DNA from: Bifidobacterium boum
Lineage (GTDB): Bacteria > Actinomycetota > Actinomycetes > Actinomycetales > Bifidobacteriaceae
DNA length: 64,000 nt
Assembly (NCBI RefSeq): GCF_000741535.1
Contig: NZ_JGYQ01000016.1
Location: 186,001-250,000 of the forward strand
Direction: 5' to 3'
This document shows, one piece after another, positions 17,315-28,474 of the stretch. Every line of letters starts with the position of its first letter. Positions within the stretch are counted from its first letter, which is position 1. The translations under genes were made by a program, and so were the position numbers. The notes beneath the pieces are model-generated. The model searched no databases. It saw only the letters and a program-made list of their open reading frames with translations, and was not told the origin of the DNA.

Positions 17315-18001
17315 ATGTTACGTTCATTCGCCGTAGGATACGAACGCTTCTGCCGCGTCGTACTCATGATTGCGGTCACCCACGTGGCGTTCCTCGTCCA
17401 CACCCTGATGGGCGTGGTCGTCATCGGTCTGTTTCCCTCGATTTCGGCAACCTATACGACATACCGCACCTGGTGGCTTGACGAAGACCACAGCTGGAGC
17501 ATCCGCCAAACCTGGACCGTCTTCCACCGCGCGTGGAAGGACGAGCTCGCCGGCGCGAACCGGTTCGGCTGGCCTCAAGCGCTGTTGTGGCTGTTGCTGA
17601 TGTTCGACTACTGGGTGGTGAACTTCCATGACGCCGGAACACTCGGATACGCCAGTGCAGGCGTCTTGCTGATCGGCATGGTGTTCTACGGCCTGTTCTG
17701 CAGCCTGTCATGGGCGGTAAGAGCCAACTTCAATGAATCCGGTTGGTGGATTGTCCGCATGACCCTCCAGATGGTCATCGCGCGTCCGCTGTGCAGCCTG
17801 TGCCTGACCGTCCTGGTCATCCTCACAGTATGCGCATGGATGACATGGCCAGGACTCGTCCCCGCATTCGGAGTAGCATTGCCAGTGTTCTTCGTCATGA
17901 TGATTGTCGGCAAATTCGGCAAAGTACCGGGCATGGCCAGGCCGACCGAAGACGACAAGCCCCGTCTGCGCTTGCAGACGACCGGCACCGCAGACAAGTA
18001 A
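17315..18001 (+). CDS. YesL/DUF624 family membrane protein
   Basis: A 228-residue protein with an N-terminal helix pair (LMIAVTHVAFLVHTLMGVVV, GLFPSISATYTTYRTWW) and further helices at about 85-105, 110-135 and 150-200, as in the YesL family. YesL-type genes commonly accompany LplABC-type sugar importers and are thought to be accessory membrane components. The biochemical role is unproven. AAGGAGAG precedes the ATG. It is followed 9 bp later by the lacI-type gene. Confidence 0.85.
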   Translation: MLRSFAVGYERFCRVVLMIAVTHVAFLVHTLMGVVVIGLFPSISATYTTYRTWWLDEDHSWSIRQTWTVFHRAWKDELAGANRFGWPQALLWLLLMFDYWVVNFHDAGTLGYASAGVLLIGMVFYGLFCSLSWAVRANFNESGWWIVRMTLQMVIARPLCSLCLTVLVILTVCAWMTWPGLVPAFGVALPVFFVMMIVGKFGKVPGMARPTEDDKPRLRLQTTGTADK

Positions 18002-18010
18002 GGAGCACGT

Positions 18011-19072
18011 ATGGTATCTCTCAAAGATATCGCCAAACAGGCAGGTGTCTCCGTCTGCGCTGTATCCCTCGTCCTCAACGGCAAGTACAAGAATCGCGTG
18101 AGTGACACCACTGCTGAGCATATCCGTGAAACCGCGGCATCACTCCACTATGAGCCGAATATGCTCGCACGGACGCTGAAAACCAACAAGTCGCACACCT
18201 TGGGCTTCGTCACCGACGAGATCATCACCACGCCTTTCGCAGTGCGTATCATGCTCGGAGCGCAGGAAGCCGCCCGCAAACTGGGCTACATCCTCATCTC
18301 CATGAACACGAACAACGACAAGTCGCTGGAACGGCAGGAAATCGCGACACTCAAGCGTTACCACGCCGATGGCTTCCTATACGCGTTCATGTACCATCGC
18401 GTCGTGGACGTTCCTTCGGCCCTGCGTTCCATGCCGACCGTTGTGGTCGATGCCGAGGATGCGAACCATGATTTGCCGTCGATCTACCCTGATGAATTCG
18501 GCATCGGCTATGACGCGACCAACCGGCTCATCAAGGCGGGTTGCCGAAGGATTGCGTATTTCGGCTCAGAATCAGGAATCATCGCCCAGCCGCAGCGCCT
18601 GGCAGGGTATCGCAAGGCGCTGCACGATGCCGGTATGAACGATGATCCGCAGCTGATTGTGAGAGCGACGGAACACCAGAACGCCGATGAACGGGCCGTC
18701 GACTTGCTGAAAGTCGCCGCACCTGACGGTGTGTTCTGCTTCAATGACGTCCGAGCTTCGTCCATCTACGCCGCGGCGAATGAATTGGGCATGACGATCG
18801 GCAAAGACATCTCGATCGTCAGCGTCGACAACCTGCCGAATATCACCGACGCGTTACGCCCAGGACTGACCACCATCGAATTGCCGCATTATGAGATGGG
18901 CTTCGAAGCGGTCTGCCAGCTCGTGGCGATGATCGAACAGCGAGACAAGCCGGACATCAAGCCCGACCAGATGTTTCGCTCATCCTTCGACACCGACGAT
19001 ACATTCACGACAATGCATGGTTCAATCATCGAGCGGGACTCCGTCCAACACGCAGCTCACGGGAACGAGTGA
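18011..19072 (+). CDS. LacI-family transcriptional regulator
   Basis: A 353-residue repressor. The helix-turn-helix is at the N-terminus (SLKDIAKQAGVSVCAVSLVL) with the hinge near NMLARTLKTNKSHTLGFV, followed by a periplasmic-binding-like sugar-sensing domain (HADGFLYAFMYHR, RRIAYFGSES, PDGVFCFNDVRASSIY, DISIVSVDN). The usual hinge and recognition-helix residues are present, with Cys in place of a common Ser/Thr at the turn. It is the last gene before the GH32 gene and probably binds TTAAACGTTTAA in the operon promoter, with a fructo-oligosaccharide or derivative as inducer (inference). Confidence 0.93.
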   Translation: MVSLKDIAKQAGVSVCAVSLVLNGKYKNRVSDTTAEHIRETAASLHYEPNMLARTLKTNKSHTLGFVTDEIITTPFAVRIMLGAQEAARKLGYILISMNTNNDKSLERQEIATLKRYHADGFLYAFMYHRVVDVPSALRSMPTVVVDAEDANHDLPSIYPDEFGIGYDATNRLIKAGCRRIAYFGSESGIIAQPQRLAGYRKALHDAGMNDDPQLIVRATEHQNADERAVDLLKVAAPDGVFCFNDVRASSIYAAANELGMTIGKDISIVSVDNLPNITDALRPGLTTIELPHYEMGFEAVCQLVAMIEQRDKPDIKPDQMFRSSFDTDDTFTTMHGSIIERDSVQHAAHGNE

Positions 19073-19237
19073 CGGCAGACCAAAAGCACTGACCGGAACC
19101 AGCCCAAGCAAACCGGACGAGCTGTATAAGCCCATCGTCGAGGCCACCGCCGCACGTCGTGGCATCCGCCCATAACCGGCCATGCCCGCGGCAACCCACC
19201 AATTTTCAACCAACAACCACCATTGCAAAGGAGCATC

Positions 19238-21166
19238 ATGCTTCCCCCTACCAACACCGCCAGCGCGCGTATCGCCACCGGCGACTACACCCATCTCGAC
19301 CTGTTCGTCGAACGCACGGACGAGCTGGCATCAATCAGCTTGTCCCGCCCCAGCGATGGAGCCACCATTGCATACGCGGTCATGCCGAAGAACGAAAACC
19401 GTCACCATTTCCAGTTCGACGTGCCCGCCGGCACTGACCTCGACATCAGTATCAATCAAGCGGTCTGCCGTTTCGGCTATCTGAGCGAAAGCGACGATGA
19501 TCTCGACAAGGGCATTCAGTACGTCAATCTCGATCCGGATTTCGCACAATGGGATACGCTGCCCACCACGGCGGCCATCTACCGTCAGCCGGAACGCACT
19601 GGATCGCATTTCGAGCCGATCGCACGCTGGATGAACGATCCGAACGGCTTGTGCGAATTCAAGGGCCGCTACCACCTGTTCTTCCAGTTCAACCCGTACG
19701 GATGGGGCTGGGACTGCATGCACTGGGGGCACGCGGTGAGCCGGGACCTGGTGCATTGGACGCATATGCCGATCGTACTGGAACCGCAGCCTGAGTTCGC
19801 CACAGACCATACACTGACCGGCGGCGCGTTCTCCGGCTCAGCCATCACCGTGAACAACGACGGCTACCCGTGCAAGGGTGAAGATGCCGATGCCATCCGC
19901 TTTGTACTCACTCGCCACACTGAAACCCGCGGCGATGAGCATTCCGTCGAAGAATACCAGACGACCTGCCTGAGCCATGACGGCATTCACTTCGAGGTGG
20001 AAACGCCATGGATCACCCGGCCGACGCCGACGACCGGGCTGGATTTCCGCGATCCGAAGATCGAAACCAACCTGCCGCTGAACGCAACGCACAACGGACG
20101 CGCATGGATTGTGACCGCCACCAACCAGCCGGTCGACGAATTCGACCAGAATGCCGATGCCGGCATCAGCCGCGCATCCACCGCCGGCTGGTTCGCCACC
20201 TACCCGATGGGCAAGCCGGGTGAAGCGCAGGAAAACCAGACGACCGTGCCTGTCATGACGCTGTTCTCCACCGCCCTGCCGCTGCACCGCAACTCTGTGT
20301 GGCAGTATGAGGGACCGGTCCTCGCTGATTTCGGTCATCAGGTCTCCCGTACCTACGAGTGCCCGGATATGTTCGCGCTTGACAACCGCACAGTCGCCTG
20401 CGGAGCGCTGATGCACTACCGCACCGCAGAGGGCGGTTTCCAGCCGGTCCGTTGGTATGTGGGCGATCTCAACGATGACGGGAAGGCACCGCGTCTGACC
20501 GTAACATCCAGCGATTGGATCGACTTCGGTCTTGGATACTATGCGACACAAAGCTTCCGCGATGACCACGACCGCCGTATCGTCATCGCATGGATCGTCG
20601 ACCATGCCGGCGTCCGTCGGGAAGGACCCTGCCGCGCCAACGGCATCATGTCGCTGCCGCGCGAACTCCACGTCGTCAACGACCGTCTGGTCGGCAAGCC
20701 GATCAAGGAAGTGTACGATCAGCTGGTCGGCACCCCAATCCAGATCGACACCGCCAACAGCACCACATCGAATGTCAAGCAGTGGTCTGCGACATGCCCG
20801 AACGACTCGTATTACGCGGATATCACGCTGAATGACGACGCCGACTTCACTCTGACGATCGCCGAGAACCGCAACACCAACGGCAGCACGCCGGAAAGCC
20901 TGCGCTTGGTGCGTCGTGACGGAGTGACCCGTCTGGCGACGAGTGGGCAAGGTGATTTCGACAAGAACACCTATGACAGCGGGATTCACGATGTGCGCCA
21001 CATCGAGGTGTTCTTCGACCATCAGGTCGCCGAAGTGTTCCTCAATGACGGCGAGGCAGCGGGAACCATGCTGTTCCAGGCCGGTGAGCCGCAGGTGCGG
21101 ATGAAGCTCGAGGCCCAGGGCAATGTCACCGCGTGCAAGGTGAACACGCTCAGCACCATCTGGTGA
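19238..21166 (+). CDS. GH32 beta-fructofuranosidase / exo-fructanase, intracellular
   Basis: A 642-residue glycoside hydrolase family 32 enzyme. The nucleophile motif WMNDPNG is at residues 121-127 (Asp124), the transition-state RDP motif at 261-263 and the acid/base ECPD at 364-367 (Glu364). A C-terminal beta-sandwich follows (HIEVFFDHQVAEVFLNDGE). No signal peptide is seen, so it should act on imported sucrose, fructo-oligosaccharides or levan fragments. The 120 residues before WMNDPNG are far longer than in most bacterial GH32 enzymes and look like an extra beta-rich domain. AAAGGAG fixes the start at 19238, although an in-frame ATG lies at 19223. Exact substrate cannot be told from sequence. 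Confidence 0.93.
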   Translation: MLPPTNTASARIATGDYTHLDLFVERTDELASISLSRPSDGATIAYAVMPKNENRHHFQFDVPAGTDLDISINQAVCRFGYLSESDDDLDKGIQYVNLDPDFAQWDTLPTTAAIYRQPERTGSHFEPIARWMNDPNGLCEFKGRYHLFFQFNPYGWGWDCMHWGHAVSRDLVHWTHMPIVLEPQPEFATDHTLTGGAFSGSAITVNNDGYPCKGEDADAIRFVLTRHTETRGDEHSVEEYQTTCLSHDGIHFEVETPWITRPTPTTGLDFRDPKIETNLPLNATHNGRAWIVTATNQPVDEFDQNADAGISRASTAGWFATYPMGKPGEAQENQTTVPVMTLFSTALPLHRNSVWQYEGPVLADFGHQVSRTYECPDMFALDNRTVACGALMHYRTAEGGFQPVRWYVGDLNDDGKAPRLTVTSSDWIDFGLGYYATQSFRDDHDRRIVIAWIVDHAGVRREGPCRANGIMSLPRELHVVNDRLVGKPIKEVYDQLVGTPIQIDTANSTTSNVKQWSATCPNDSYYADITLNDDADFTLTIAENRNTNGSTPESLRLVRRDGVTRLATSGQGDFDKNTYDSGIHDVRHIEVFFDHQVAEVFLNDGEAAGTMLFQAGEPQVRMKLEAQGNVTACKVNTLSTIW

Positions 21167-21188
21167 CCCAAACCGGTAACTCATTCTA

Positions 21189-21230
21189 CCTTCTGCCGAC
21201 GCTGACATCGCTCTCAGCGTCGGCAGAAGG
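21189..21230. terminator. GH32-gene terminator, perfect 17-bp stem
   Basis: CCTTCTGCCGACGCTGA at 21189-21205 pairs exactly with TCAGCGTCGGCAGAAGG at 21214-21230. It lies between convergent genes and can serve both. It shares its arm with the stem-loop at 11085. Confidence 0.8.
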
Positions 21231-21239
21231 TGTTGCGTA

Positions 21240-21695
21240 TTATCTGGGTTGCTTCGTGTCGCCTGTCGCAGGGCTGCTCGCCGCCTCGTCGACCTCTTCC
21301 TCGACGGTTTCCTCAAGGCCGGCACGTTCCAACCCGTTCATCGGGTACAGGAAAATCGGCAGCATCATGAGGCACCCGACCAGATAGAACAGGTCCGGCA
21401 GCGAGAACAGGTGAAAGAAGGTCACGCTGTTCGGCAGTAGGATGCCGGCAACCACCACGGCCATACCAATCGGCGGCAAAGTCGACCAGAGAGTCGGATT
21501 CGGGGCGTTGTCAGCGCTTTTGCGTTGCACAGAATCACGATACACGGGGATGATGAACATAAGCCCGCCCGCGATGGTAAGCACATCAGTGAGTTTGAGC
21601 GTGCCGAACAGTACAATCGGCCTCGTCTGGAAGAGGACAAAGGCGACGAACATGACCAGCAGCCCGGCGACGGATACCACGGTTGACTTCTTCAT
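21240..21695 (-). CDS. Hypothetical membrane protein, four helices
   Basis: A 151-residue protein with four membrane segments: VVSVAGLLVMFVAFVLFQ, LTDVLTIAGGLMFIIPVY, IGMAVVVAGILLPNSVTF and LFYLVGCLMMLPIFLYPM. It has an acidic cytoplasmic tail (EETVEEEVDEAASS). I do not recognise the family. AGGAGG is placed well before the ATG at 21695, which supports it as a real gene. It is downstream of the Pif1-like gene but outside an obvious operon with it. Confidence 0.65.
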   Translation of the reverse strand: MKKSTVVSVAGLLVMFVAFVLFQTRPIVLFGTLKLTDVLTIAGGLMFIIPVYRDSVQRKSADNAPNPTLWSTLPPIGMAVVVAGILLPNSVTFFHLFSLPDLFYLVGCLMMLPIFLYPMNGLERAGLEETVEEEVDEAASSPATGDTKQPR

Positions 21696-21803
21696 GGCAA
21701 ACCTCCTTGCGATACCGCCCGGCTCGTCAGTGAATCGGGCGTTGCGATACCTTCCAGTGTAGTCACACCATCTCGGAATGCCGGTAGCGACGTGCGCATG
21801 ATG

Positions 21804-23210
21804 TCAGAACAGGTCGCCTTGGGCGAATTCATCCTCCTCTTGCCGCAATGCTGTGCGGCTGAATGCCTCGTCGCCATGTTCGGCAAGCTCCCGCTCAGCC
21901 ATCTGCGAGCGCTCGCGCAGAATACCGTCCAGCCTGACAGCTTCAGGCGAAACAAGGAACGCGCGTTCGTTGATGCCGTCTAGGTATAGCCCGTCCATGG
22001 ATTCGACGCGGGAGAGCGCCACGTATCCCATGCCTGGGGCGAAGGTGCGGCGCAGGTCCATGCGGGCTCGGTCGAGGGTCATGCCTTGCGATTTGTGGAT
22101 GGTGATCGCCCACGCACAACGTAATGGGACTTGTTTGACGGATGCGAGCACGGTTTCTCCGTCCATCATCTCCCATGCCGCAGGTTGCATGATGACAGTG
22201 TGTCCGTTTTCGAAGTCGACCATGGGGTATTCGCCTTCTGTGGTGGATACGAAATCCACCACGGTGCCAAGCGACCCGTTGACGTACTGCTGGTTGGTGT
22301 CGTTGCGTAGGGCCATAACCGCGGCTCCGACTTTGAGGCTGAGCATTTCAGGCGCGAGCATGGTGCTTTTGAGGCGTTTGATGAGAGACACTTGTCCTGA
22401 CGATTCGGCTTCGAAACGGTGTTCCGGCTCGTTGATTTGGGCGAGTTTGCTGTCATTCAGCGCGTCGGCTTGCCGGTTGTTGGGGTACAGGCTGATGGCG
22501 ACATCGTCCCCGGCGGGTTCCACGCCGATCCGGGTGTCGAGCGCCTGACGGTCGGTGTCGGTGACGGTTCCTTGCCGAATATCGGTGAGCACGTCAAGCA
22601 GTTGGCCGGTGTCTTGGCGATGCTGTTCGGTCAGGTAGCATACGACGGGATTGAGTTCGGGCCAAATCAGGGATTCGGTGACGAATCCGTTCGGGTTGCG
22701 TCCAGCTTTCGCGTAACGCTCGCGCATGGCGACCAGTTCGGGCGGCGGAGCGACAAGCTCGCGGTCACGCCGGGTGTTGGACACTGGGGGCAGTTGGAAC
22801 AGGTCGCCGGACATGACCACTTGGAGCCCGCCGAAAGGTTCCGAGCTGCGGCGTACGGCGCGGCACGCCTGGTCGACCATGTCGAACAGCCAGGCGTGCA
22901 TCATGGAGATTTCGTCAATGACGAGGATATCGGTGGCACGGATGCGTTTGCCGCGTCGCGTTTTGATTTGTTTGAGCAGCGTATCGGTCATGACTTGTGC
23001 GACACCGACACCGCTCCAGGAGTGGATGGTCTGCCCGTTCAGATGTGTGGCCGCGATACCAGTGGACGCGGTGACCGCGACGGACGCCCCACGCTGTCTT
23101 GCTTGCTTGACGAATTGGTTGAGCACGTAGGTTTTGCCAGCCCCCGGGGCGCCGGTGAGGAACACGTTGGCTCCCGCGTTGAGGATTCGTAGCGCGTCAG
23201 TTTGCCGCAT
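21804..23210 (-). CDS. Pif1/RecD-like ATP-dependent DNA helicase
   Basis: A 468-residue superfamily 1B helicase. Walker A is FLTGAPGAGKTYVLNQF at about residues 18-34, followed by TASTGIAATHLNGQTIHSWS (motif Ia, typical of Pif1), VIDEISMM (motif II), GDLFQLPPV (motif III), YLTEQHRQ (motif IV) and the C-terminal AITIHKSQGMTLD with YVALSRVESMDGLYL. Pif1 enzymes unwind DNA and resolve G-quadruplexes and R-loops in eukaryotes and bacteria. The ATG at 23210 is preceded by AGGAAAGG and overlaps the HAD gene stop by 14 bp, so the two are translationally coupled. A longer frame upstream is spurious. Confidence 0.9.
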   Translation of the reverse strand: MRQTDALRILNAGANVFLTGAPGAGKTYVLNQFVKQARQRGASVAVTASTGIAATHLNGQTIHSWSGVGVAQVMTDTLLKQIKTRRGKRIRATDILVIDEISMMHAWLFDMVDQACRAVRRSSEPFGGLQVVMSGDLFQLPPVSNTRRDRELVAPPPELVAMRERYAKAGRNPNGFVTESLIWPELNPVVCYLTEQHRQDTGQLLDVLTDIRQGTVTDTDRQALDTRIGVEPAGDDVAISLYPNNRQADALNDSKLAQINEPEHRFEAESSGQVSLIKRLKSTMLAPEMLSLKVGAAVMALRNDTNQQYVNGSLGTVVDFVSTTEGEYPMVDFENGHTVIMQPAAWEMMDGETVLASVKQVPLRCAWAITIHKSQGMTLDRARMDLRRTFAPGMGYVALSRVESMDGLYLDGINERAFLVSPEAVRLDGILRERSQMAERELAEHGDEAFSRTALRQEEDEFAQGDLF

Positions 23211-24090
23211 GTGATGGCCTTTCCTGTCGCTCCCGGGCAGCAAGCATCGTTTCGATGACGTGCAGGACGCCGTGGTCCGTGTTCGCGGGGGCGATGAATC
23301 GTGCCTCCTGAAGCAGATCAGGGTAGGCGTTGGCCATGGCGAAGGACCACTCCCCTGCCCCAAGCATCTGCAAGTCGTTGAGATAATCACCGAACACCAT
23401 GGTCTGTGCGGGTGTGATGCCCAACTGTTCTTGCAACGCGACCACTCCACGACGTTTGTCGGTATGCGCATCCATGATATCCACCCAATGCGCGCCCGAG
23501 ACAACCACTTGGTATTGATCGCGCAGCGGGGCGAACAGGCGGTCTGACGGTACGCGCACATCGCCGAAATCGAAGACCGCCACTTTGAGGATCCGGTCGG
23601 CGTCAGGGCCGCTCACCGCCCCGTGCAGGTCGTCAAGGAAGGTAAGACGGTGATAATACTTGCGGCATTCATCCACGAAAGGTGCATCCTTGCGATTGAT
23701 GTACGCGCTGCGCTCCCCGCAAATCACCATGCCAACGTCATGGCCGTGAGGCAGGCTGGCACCGGCAAGCAGATCGATCATCCGTACCACCGCATCCGCA
23801 GGAAGCGCGGTCACGCTGACCGTCCGCCCGTTCGCCACCACAAGATTACCGTTTTCCGCGATGAACGAACCGGATGGCATGGCGTCGCCGAACATGTCAC
23901 GCAAAGTGAAAATCTGCCGTCCACTCGCCGGCACGAATTCAATGCCCGCACGTTGCATGCGCTCCAGTAGCGGCCAGAATCCCTCCGGGATACGGCCGTC
24001 GCCGTCAAGCAGTGTGCCGTCCATATCGGCGACAACCATGGCGATATCAGCAGGAAGTGGTGTGGATGCGGTCCATCGCGTCGCGCTCAT
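23197..24090 (-). CDS. HAD-superfamily phosphatase (Cof type, class IIB cap)
   Basis: A 297-residue hydrolase. Motif I is VVADMDGTLLD with both catalytic Asp residues, motif II is the Ser in VPASGR, the conserved Lys is in THE-KRRGVVALQEQ (written here as HTDKRRG), and motif IV is MVFGDYLNDLQML. The alpha/beta cap lies between motifs II and III, as in Cof/YidA phosphatases acting on sugar phosphates or flavin precursors. The substrate cannot be predicted. AAAGGA precedes the ATG at 24090. It overlaps the helicase gene downstream. Confidence 0.9.
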   Translation of the reverse strand: MSATRWTASTPLPADIAMVVADMDGTLLDGDGRIPEGFWPLLERMQRAGIEFVPASGRQIFTLRDMFGDAMPSGSFIAENGNLVVANGRTVSVTALPADAVVRMIDLLAGASLPHGHDVGMVICGERSAYINRKDAPFVDECRKYYHRLTFLDDLHGAVSGPDADRILKVAVFDFGDVRVPSDRLFAPLRDQYQVVVSGAHWVDIMDAHTDKRRGVVALQEQLGITPAQTMVFGDYLNDLQMLGAGEWSFAMANAYPDLLQEARFIAPANTDHGVLHVIETMLAARERQERPSHAAN

Positions 24091-24198
24091 GCTTGGTCCT
24101 TTCACATTGTGGTATGGCCGATTGCAATGCGGCCGATGCATGCCGGCAACGTGTCCGATGGCTGCCGGACAGGATTCCTCGCCACTGTTGCTCGCTCG

Positions 24199-24873
24199 TT
24201 ACTCGAGAGCGTTGCCGTTCTTCTCGTAGGTACGCAGCAGACTGGTTGCTTCGATATGGCGAGCACCCACCTGTGCCGCTTCGGCGTCCGGGCCTGGGGT
24301 CGGGACGAACAGCATATCGCGGTAATAACGCAGCTCGTCGATGGATTCGATGATATCGGCAAGCGCACGGTGGCCGCCGTTCTTCGCCGGACGGTTGCGG
24401 TAGACGTCCGGGTACCAGCGTCGGGTGAGTTCCTTGATGGTGCTCACATCAATGACCCGGTAATGCAGATGCTCCATGAGGGCGGGCATGTACCGGTCGA
24501 GGAATTTCTTGTCGGAGCCGACGGAGTTGCCGGCAAGCAGCGGCTTGACTCCGTCCGGGGTGAACCGTGCGACATACTCGGTCACCTTGCGCTCGGCCTC
24601 TTCAAGGCTCAGGCCATGCTCCCATTCGTTGATCAGGCCGGAACGGGTGTGCATGGCGCGCACGAAATCATTCATGTGAGCGACGGCAGCGTCGGACGGC
24701 TTGATGACATAATCCACACCTTCGTCGAGCACATTGAGATCGAAATCGGTGGGGACGACGGATACCTCGCACAGCTCGTCATGGAAAATATCCAGTCCGG
24801 TCATTTCGCAGTCAATCCAGATCATGCGTGAGCCTTGTGCGGTATAGGTTTCCGCATCATGTGCATCTACCAT
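24199..24873 (-). CDS. orn: Oligoribonuclease
   Basis: A 3'-5' exoribonuclease that degrades 2-5-mers and pGpG-like dinucleotides at the end of RNA decay. The 224-residue protein has the DEDDh set: [10 protein letters not shown] (Asp and Glu), [10 protein letters not shown] before the second block, [20 protein letters not shown] (Asp) and [13 protein letters not shown] (His, Asp). Starts at 24873 ([14 protein letters not shown]) or 24825 ([11 protein letters not shown]) are both possible; AAAGAGGC upstream favours the longer form. Single gene followed by the HAD gene. Confidence 0.95.
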   Translation of the reverse strand: MVDAHDAETYTAQGSRMIWIDCEMTGLDIFHDELCEVSVVPTDFDLNVLDEGVDYVIKPSDAAVAHMNDFVRAMHTRSGLINEWEHGLSLEEAERKVTEYVARFTPDGVKPLLAGNSVGSDKKFLDRYMPALMEHLHYRVIDVSTIKELTRRWYPDVYRNRPAKNGGHRALADIIESIDELRYYRDMLFVPTPGPDAEAAQVGARHIEATSLLRTYEKNGNALE

Positions 24874-24930
24874 TTGCGTGCCTCTTTCTTTGCGTGGTTG
24901 CGGTCACGTCCCCGCCGGGGCGTATGCGAT

Positions 24931-24968
24931 GCCCCCGCGGACAGGACCTCTCAGGTTACCGCGGGGGC
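24931..24968 (-). terminator. putP terminator stem-loop
   Basis: GCCCCCGCGG at 24931-24940 pairs with CCGCGGGGGC at 24959-24968, just beyond the putP stop. Confidence 0.7.
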
Positions 24969-24985
24969 AGGAGATACCGGTGGTA

Positions 24986-26614
24986 TCAGATATTCGATCG
25001 TTCTTCGGCGGCGTGGATCTCGGCCGCGACCAGATCGTCATCGACCTTACGGTCGGCGGGATCGTCAAGATAGTGGTCGAACTCGTGCAGTACGGCGGCT
25101 TCGGGGGCCGGGGTGAGCAGCGAGACGATGACGATGAGCAGCAGGGAGACGATGAACGCGGGCAGCAGCTCGTAGATGGCGAACACTCCGCCCAACGGCT
25201 TGATGAGGTTATGCCAAATGAGCACCATGGCCGTACCGCCGAGCATGCCGGCGATCGCACCGTATTTGTTGGTGCGACGCCAGTACAAGGACAGCAGCAT
25301 CAACGGGCCGAAGGAAGCGCCCAAACCGGCCCACGCGTAGGAGACAACCTGGAAGATCGAGGAATTCTGATCGAACGCCACGAAAATACCGAAGAGGAAC
25401 ATGACCAGCAGCGTGGCGCGTGCCACCATCATCACCTGCTTGTCCGTCGCCTTGCGGTTGATGACACCACGGTAGATGTTCTCACCCACCGCACTTGCAC
25501 CGATGATGAGATAGGACGAGGAGGAACTCATGGATGCGGCGAAAATGCCGGACACCACAATGCCGCACAGGAAACTCGGCAGCAGCGCTTGGGCGATCAC
25601 GATGAAAATGTTCTCGGCGGCAGCCTGGGTGCCGAACTGGGTGGGCATCATCGCGCGTCCCGCAAGACCGATGCACACGCCGCACGCAAGCGAAATCACG
25701 CACCACGTGGTGGCGATGATCCGGGATTTGCGGATCTCCTCGGAGCTGCGGATCGACAGGAACCGCACCAGCACTTGCGGCATGCCGAAGTATCCCAGAC
25801 CCCAAGCGAGCATGGAGATGATGGTGATGATGCCGTAATCCGTCGGGGCGCCGAATACCGCCTTGCCATCACGCACGATTTGTTCGCCCATGGCATTGAG
25901 CACCGGCGTCGCCAGATGTGTCCCGTCGAGGAAGCCAGGAATACCGCGCAGGAAGGTGACGGTATTGTCCACGCCACCGACCGAGGCGACCGAGCCGATG
26001 AACACGACGGCAAGCGCGAAGAACATGAGCATGCCTTGGATGAAGTCGGTGACCACAACGGACAGGTAGCCGCCGATCAGCGTGTAGGCGAACACGACGG
26101 CGGCGCCGATCACCATGGTCAGATGGTAATCCCAGCCGAACAGCGTGGAAAACAGCTTGCCGACCGTCACGAAGCAGCTACCCACGTACACGCAGAAGAA
26201 GATAAGGATGATGATGGCCGCAATCGTGGAAATAACGTTCTTCTTGTCGTGGAAACGTTTGGAGAAGAAATCCGGCACGGTGATGGCGTCGCCCGCCACC
26301 ACGGAATACCGGCGAAGACGACGCGCCACAAGCTTCCAGTTAAGATACGTACCGATGGCCAGACCGATCGCCGTCCACATGGCGTCGGCCGCGCCCGTGA
26401 AATACGCGAGACCCGGCAAGCCCATGAGCAGCCAACCGCTCATATCGGAAGCCTCGGCGCTCAACGCCGTCAGCCACGGGCCGACCCCGCGACCACCCGC
26501 GAAATACTGTTTCGCCGAGGAGTTCGAACGTTTCGAATAAGCAAACCCGATGGACAGCATGGCGGCGAAATACAGCACCATGGCGAACAATACCCAAAAG
26601 TCTTTGGCGACCAT
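24986..26614 (-). CDS. putP: Sodium/proline symporter
   Basis: A 542-residue member of the sodium:solute symporter family (SSS). It has about 13 membrane helices. PutP signatures are visible: YFAGGRGVGPWLTALSAEAS, DMSGWLLMGLPG, ITVPDFFSKRF, the sodium-site serines in FAASMSSSSSYLIIGASAVG and the helix VVSYAWAGLGASFGPLML. The C-terminal tail is acidic and cytoplasmic. Proline uptake for nutrition or osmoprotection is the expected role. It is followed and preceded by terminators, so it is probably monocistronic. Confidence 0.93.
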   Translation of the reverse strand: MVAKDFWVLFAMVLYFAAMLSIGFAYSKRSNSSAKQYFAGGRGVGPWLTALSAEASDMSGWLLMGLPGLAYFTGAADAMWTAIGLAIGTYLNWKLVARRLRRYSVVAGDAITVPDFFSKRFHDKKNVISTIAAIIILIFFCVYVGSCFVTVGKLFSTLFGWDYHLTMVIGAAVVFAYTLIGGYLSVVVTDFIQGMLMFFALAVVFIGSVASVGGVDNTVTFLRGIPGFLDGTHLATPVLNAMGEQIVRDGKAVFGAPTDYGIITIISMLAWGLGYFGMPQVLVRFLSIRSSEEIRKSRIIATTWCVISLACGVCIGLAGRAMMPTQFGTQAAAENIFIVIAQALLPSFLCGIVVSGIFAASMSSSSSYLIIGASAVGENIYRGVINRKATDKQVMMVARATLLVMFLFGIFVAFDQNSSIFQVVSYAWAGLGASFGPLMLLSLYWRRTNKYGAIAGMLGGTAMVLIWHNLIKPLGGVFAIYELLPAFIVSLLLIVIVSLLTPAPEAAVLHEFDHYLDDPADRKVDDDLVAAEIHAAEERSNI

Positions 26615-26720
26615 AACCTTCTTCTCTCAATCATGACGACGGCGTCAACCACTGCCGGGCAGGAAGCACAAAGCGGACAGACGCCTTTCGCTGGTCTCTT
26701 TCGTTGGTCTCAGTACCAAG

Positions 26721-26763
26721 AAGGCGGCCGCTCTGATGCGCATGGCAACAGGGCGGCCGCCTT
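26721..26763. terminator. guaB terminator stem-loop
   Basis: AAGGCGGCCGC at 26721-26731 pairs with GCGGCCGCCTT at 26753-26763, between guaB and putP. Confidence 0.7.
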
Positions 26764-26810
26764 GCAATCCAGCAACAGCCGCGGAATCACACCCGAGGGC
26801 TGTCAGGACA

Positions 26811-28424
<1,614 letters not shown>

Positions 28425-28474
28425 TTACCCCCCACGCCACCATCGGCAACACGCAATACGGGAAAGCCGCGGAA

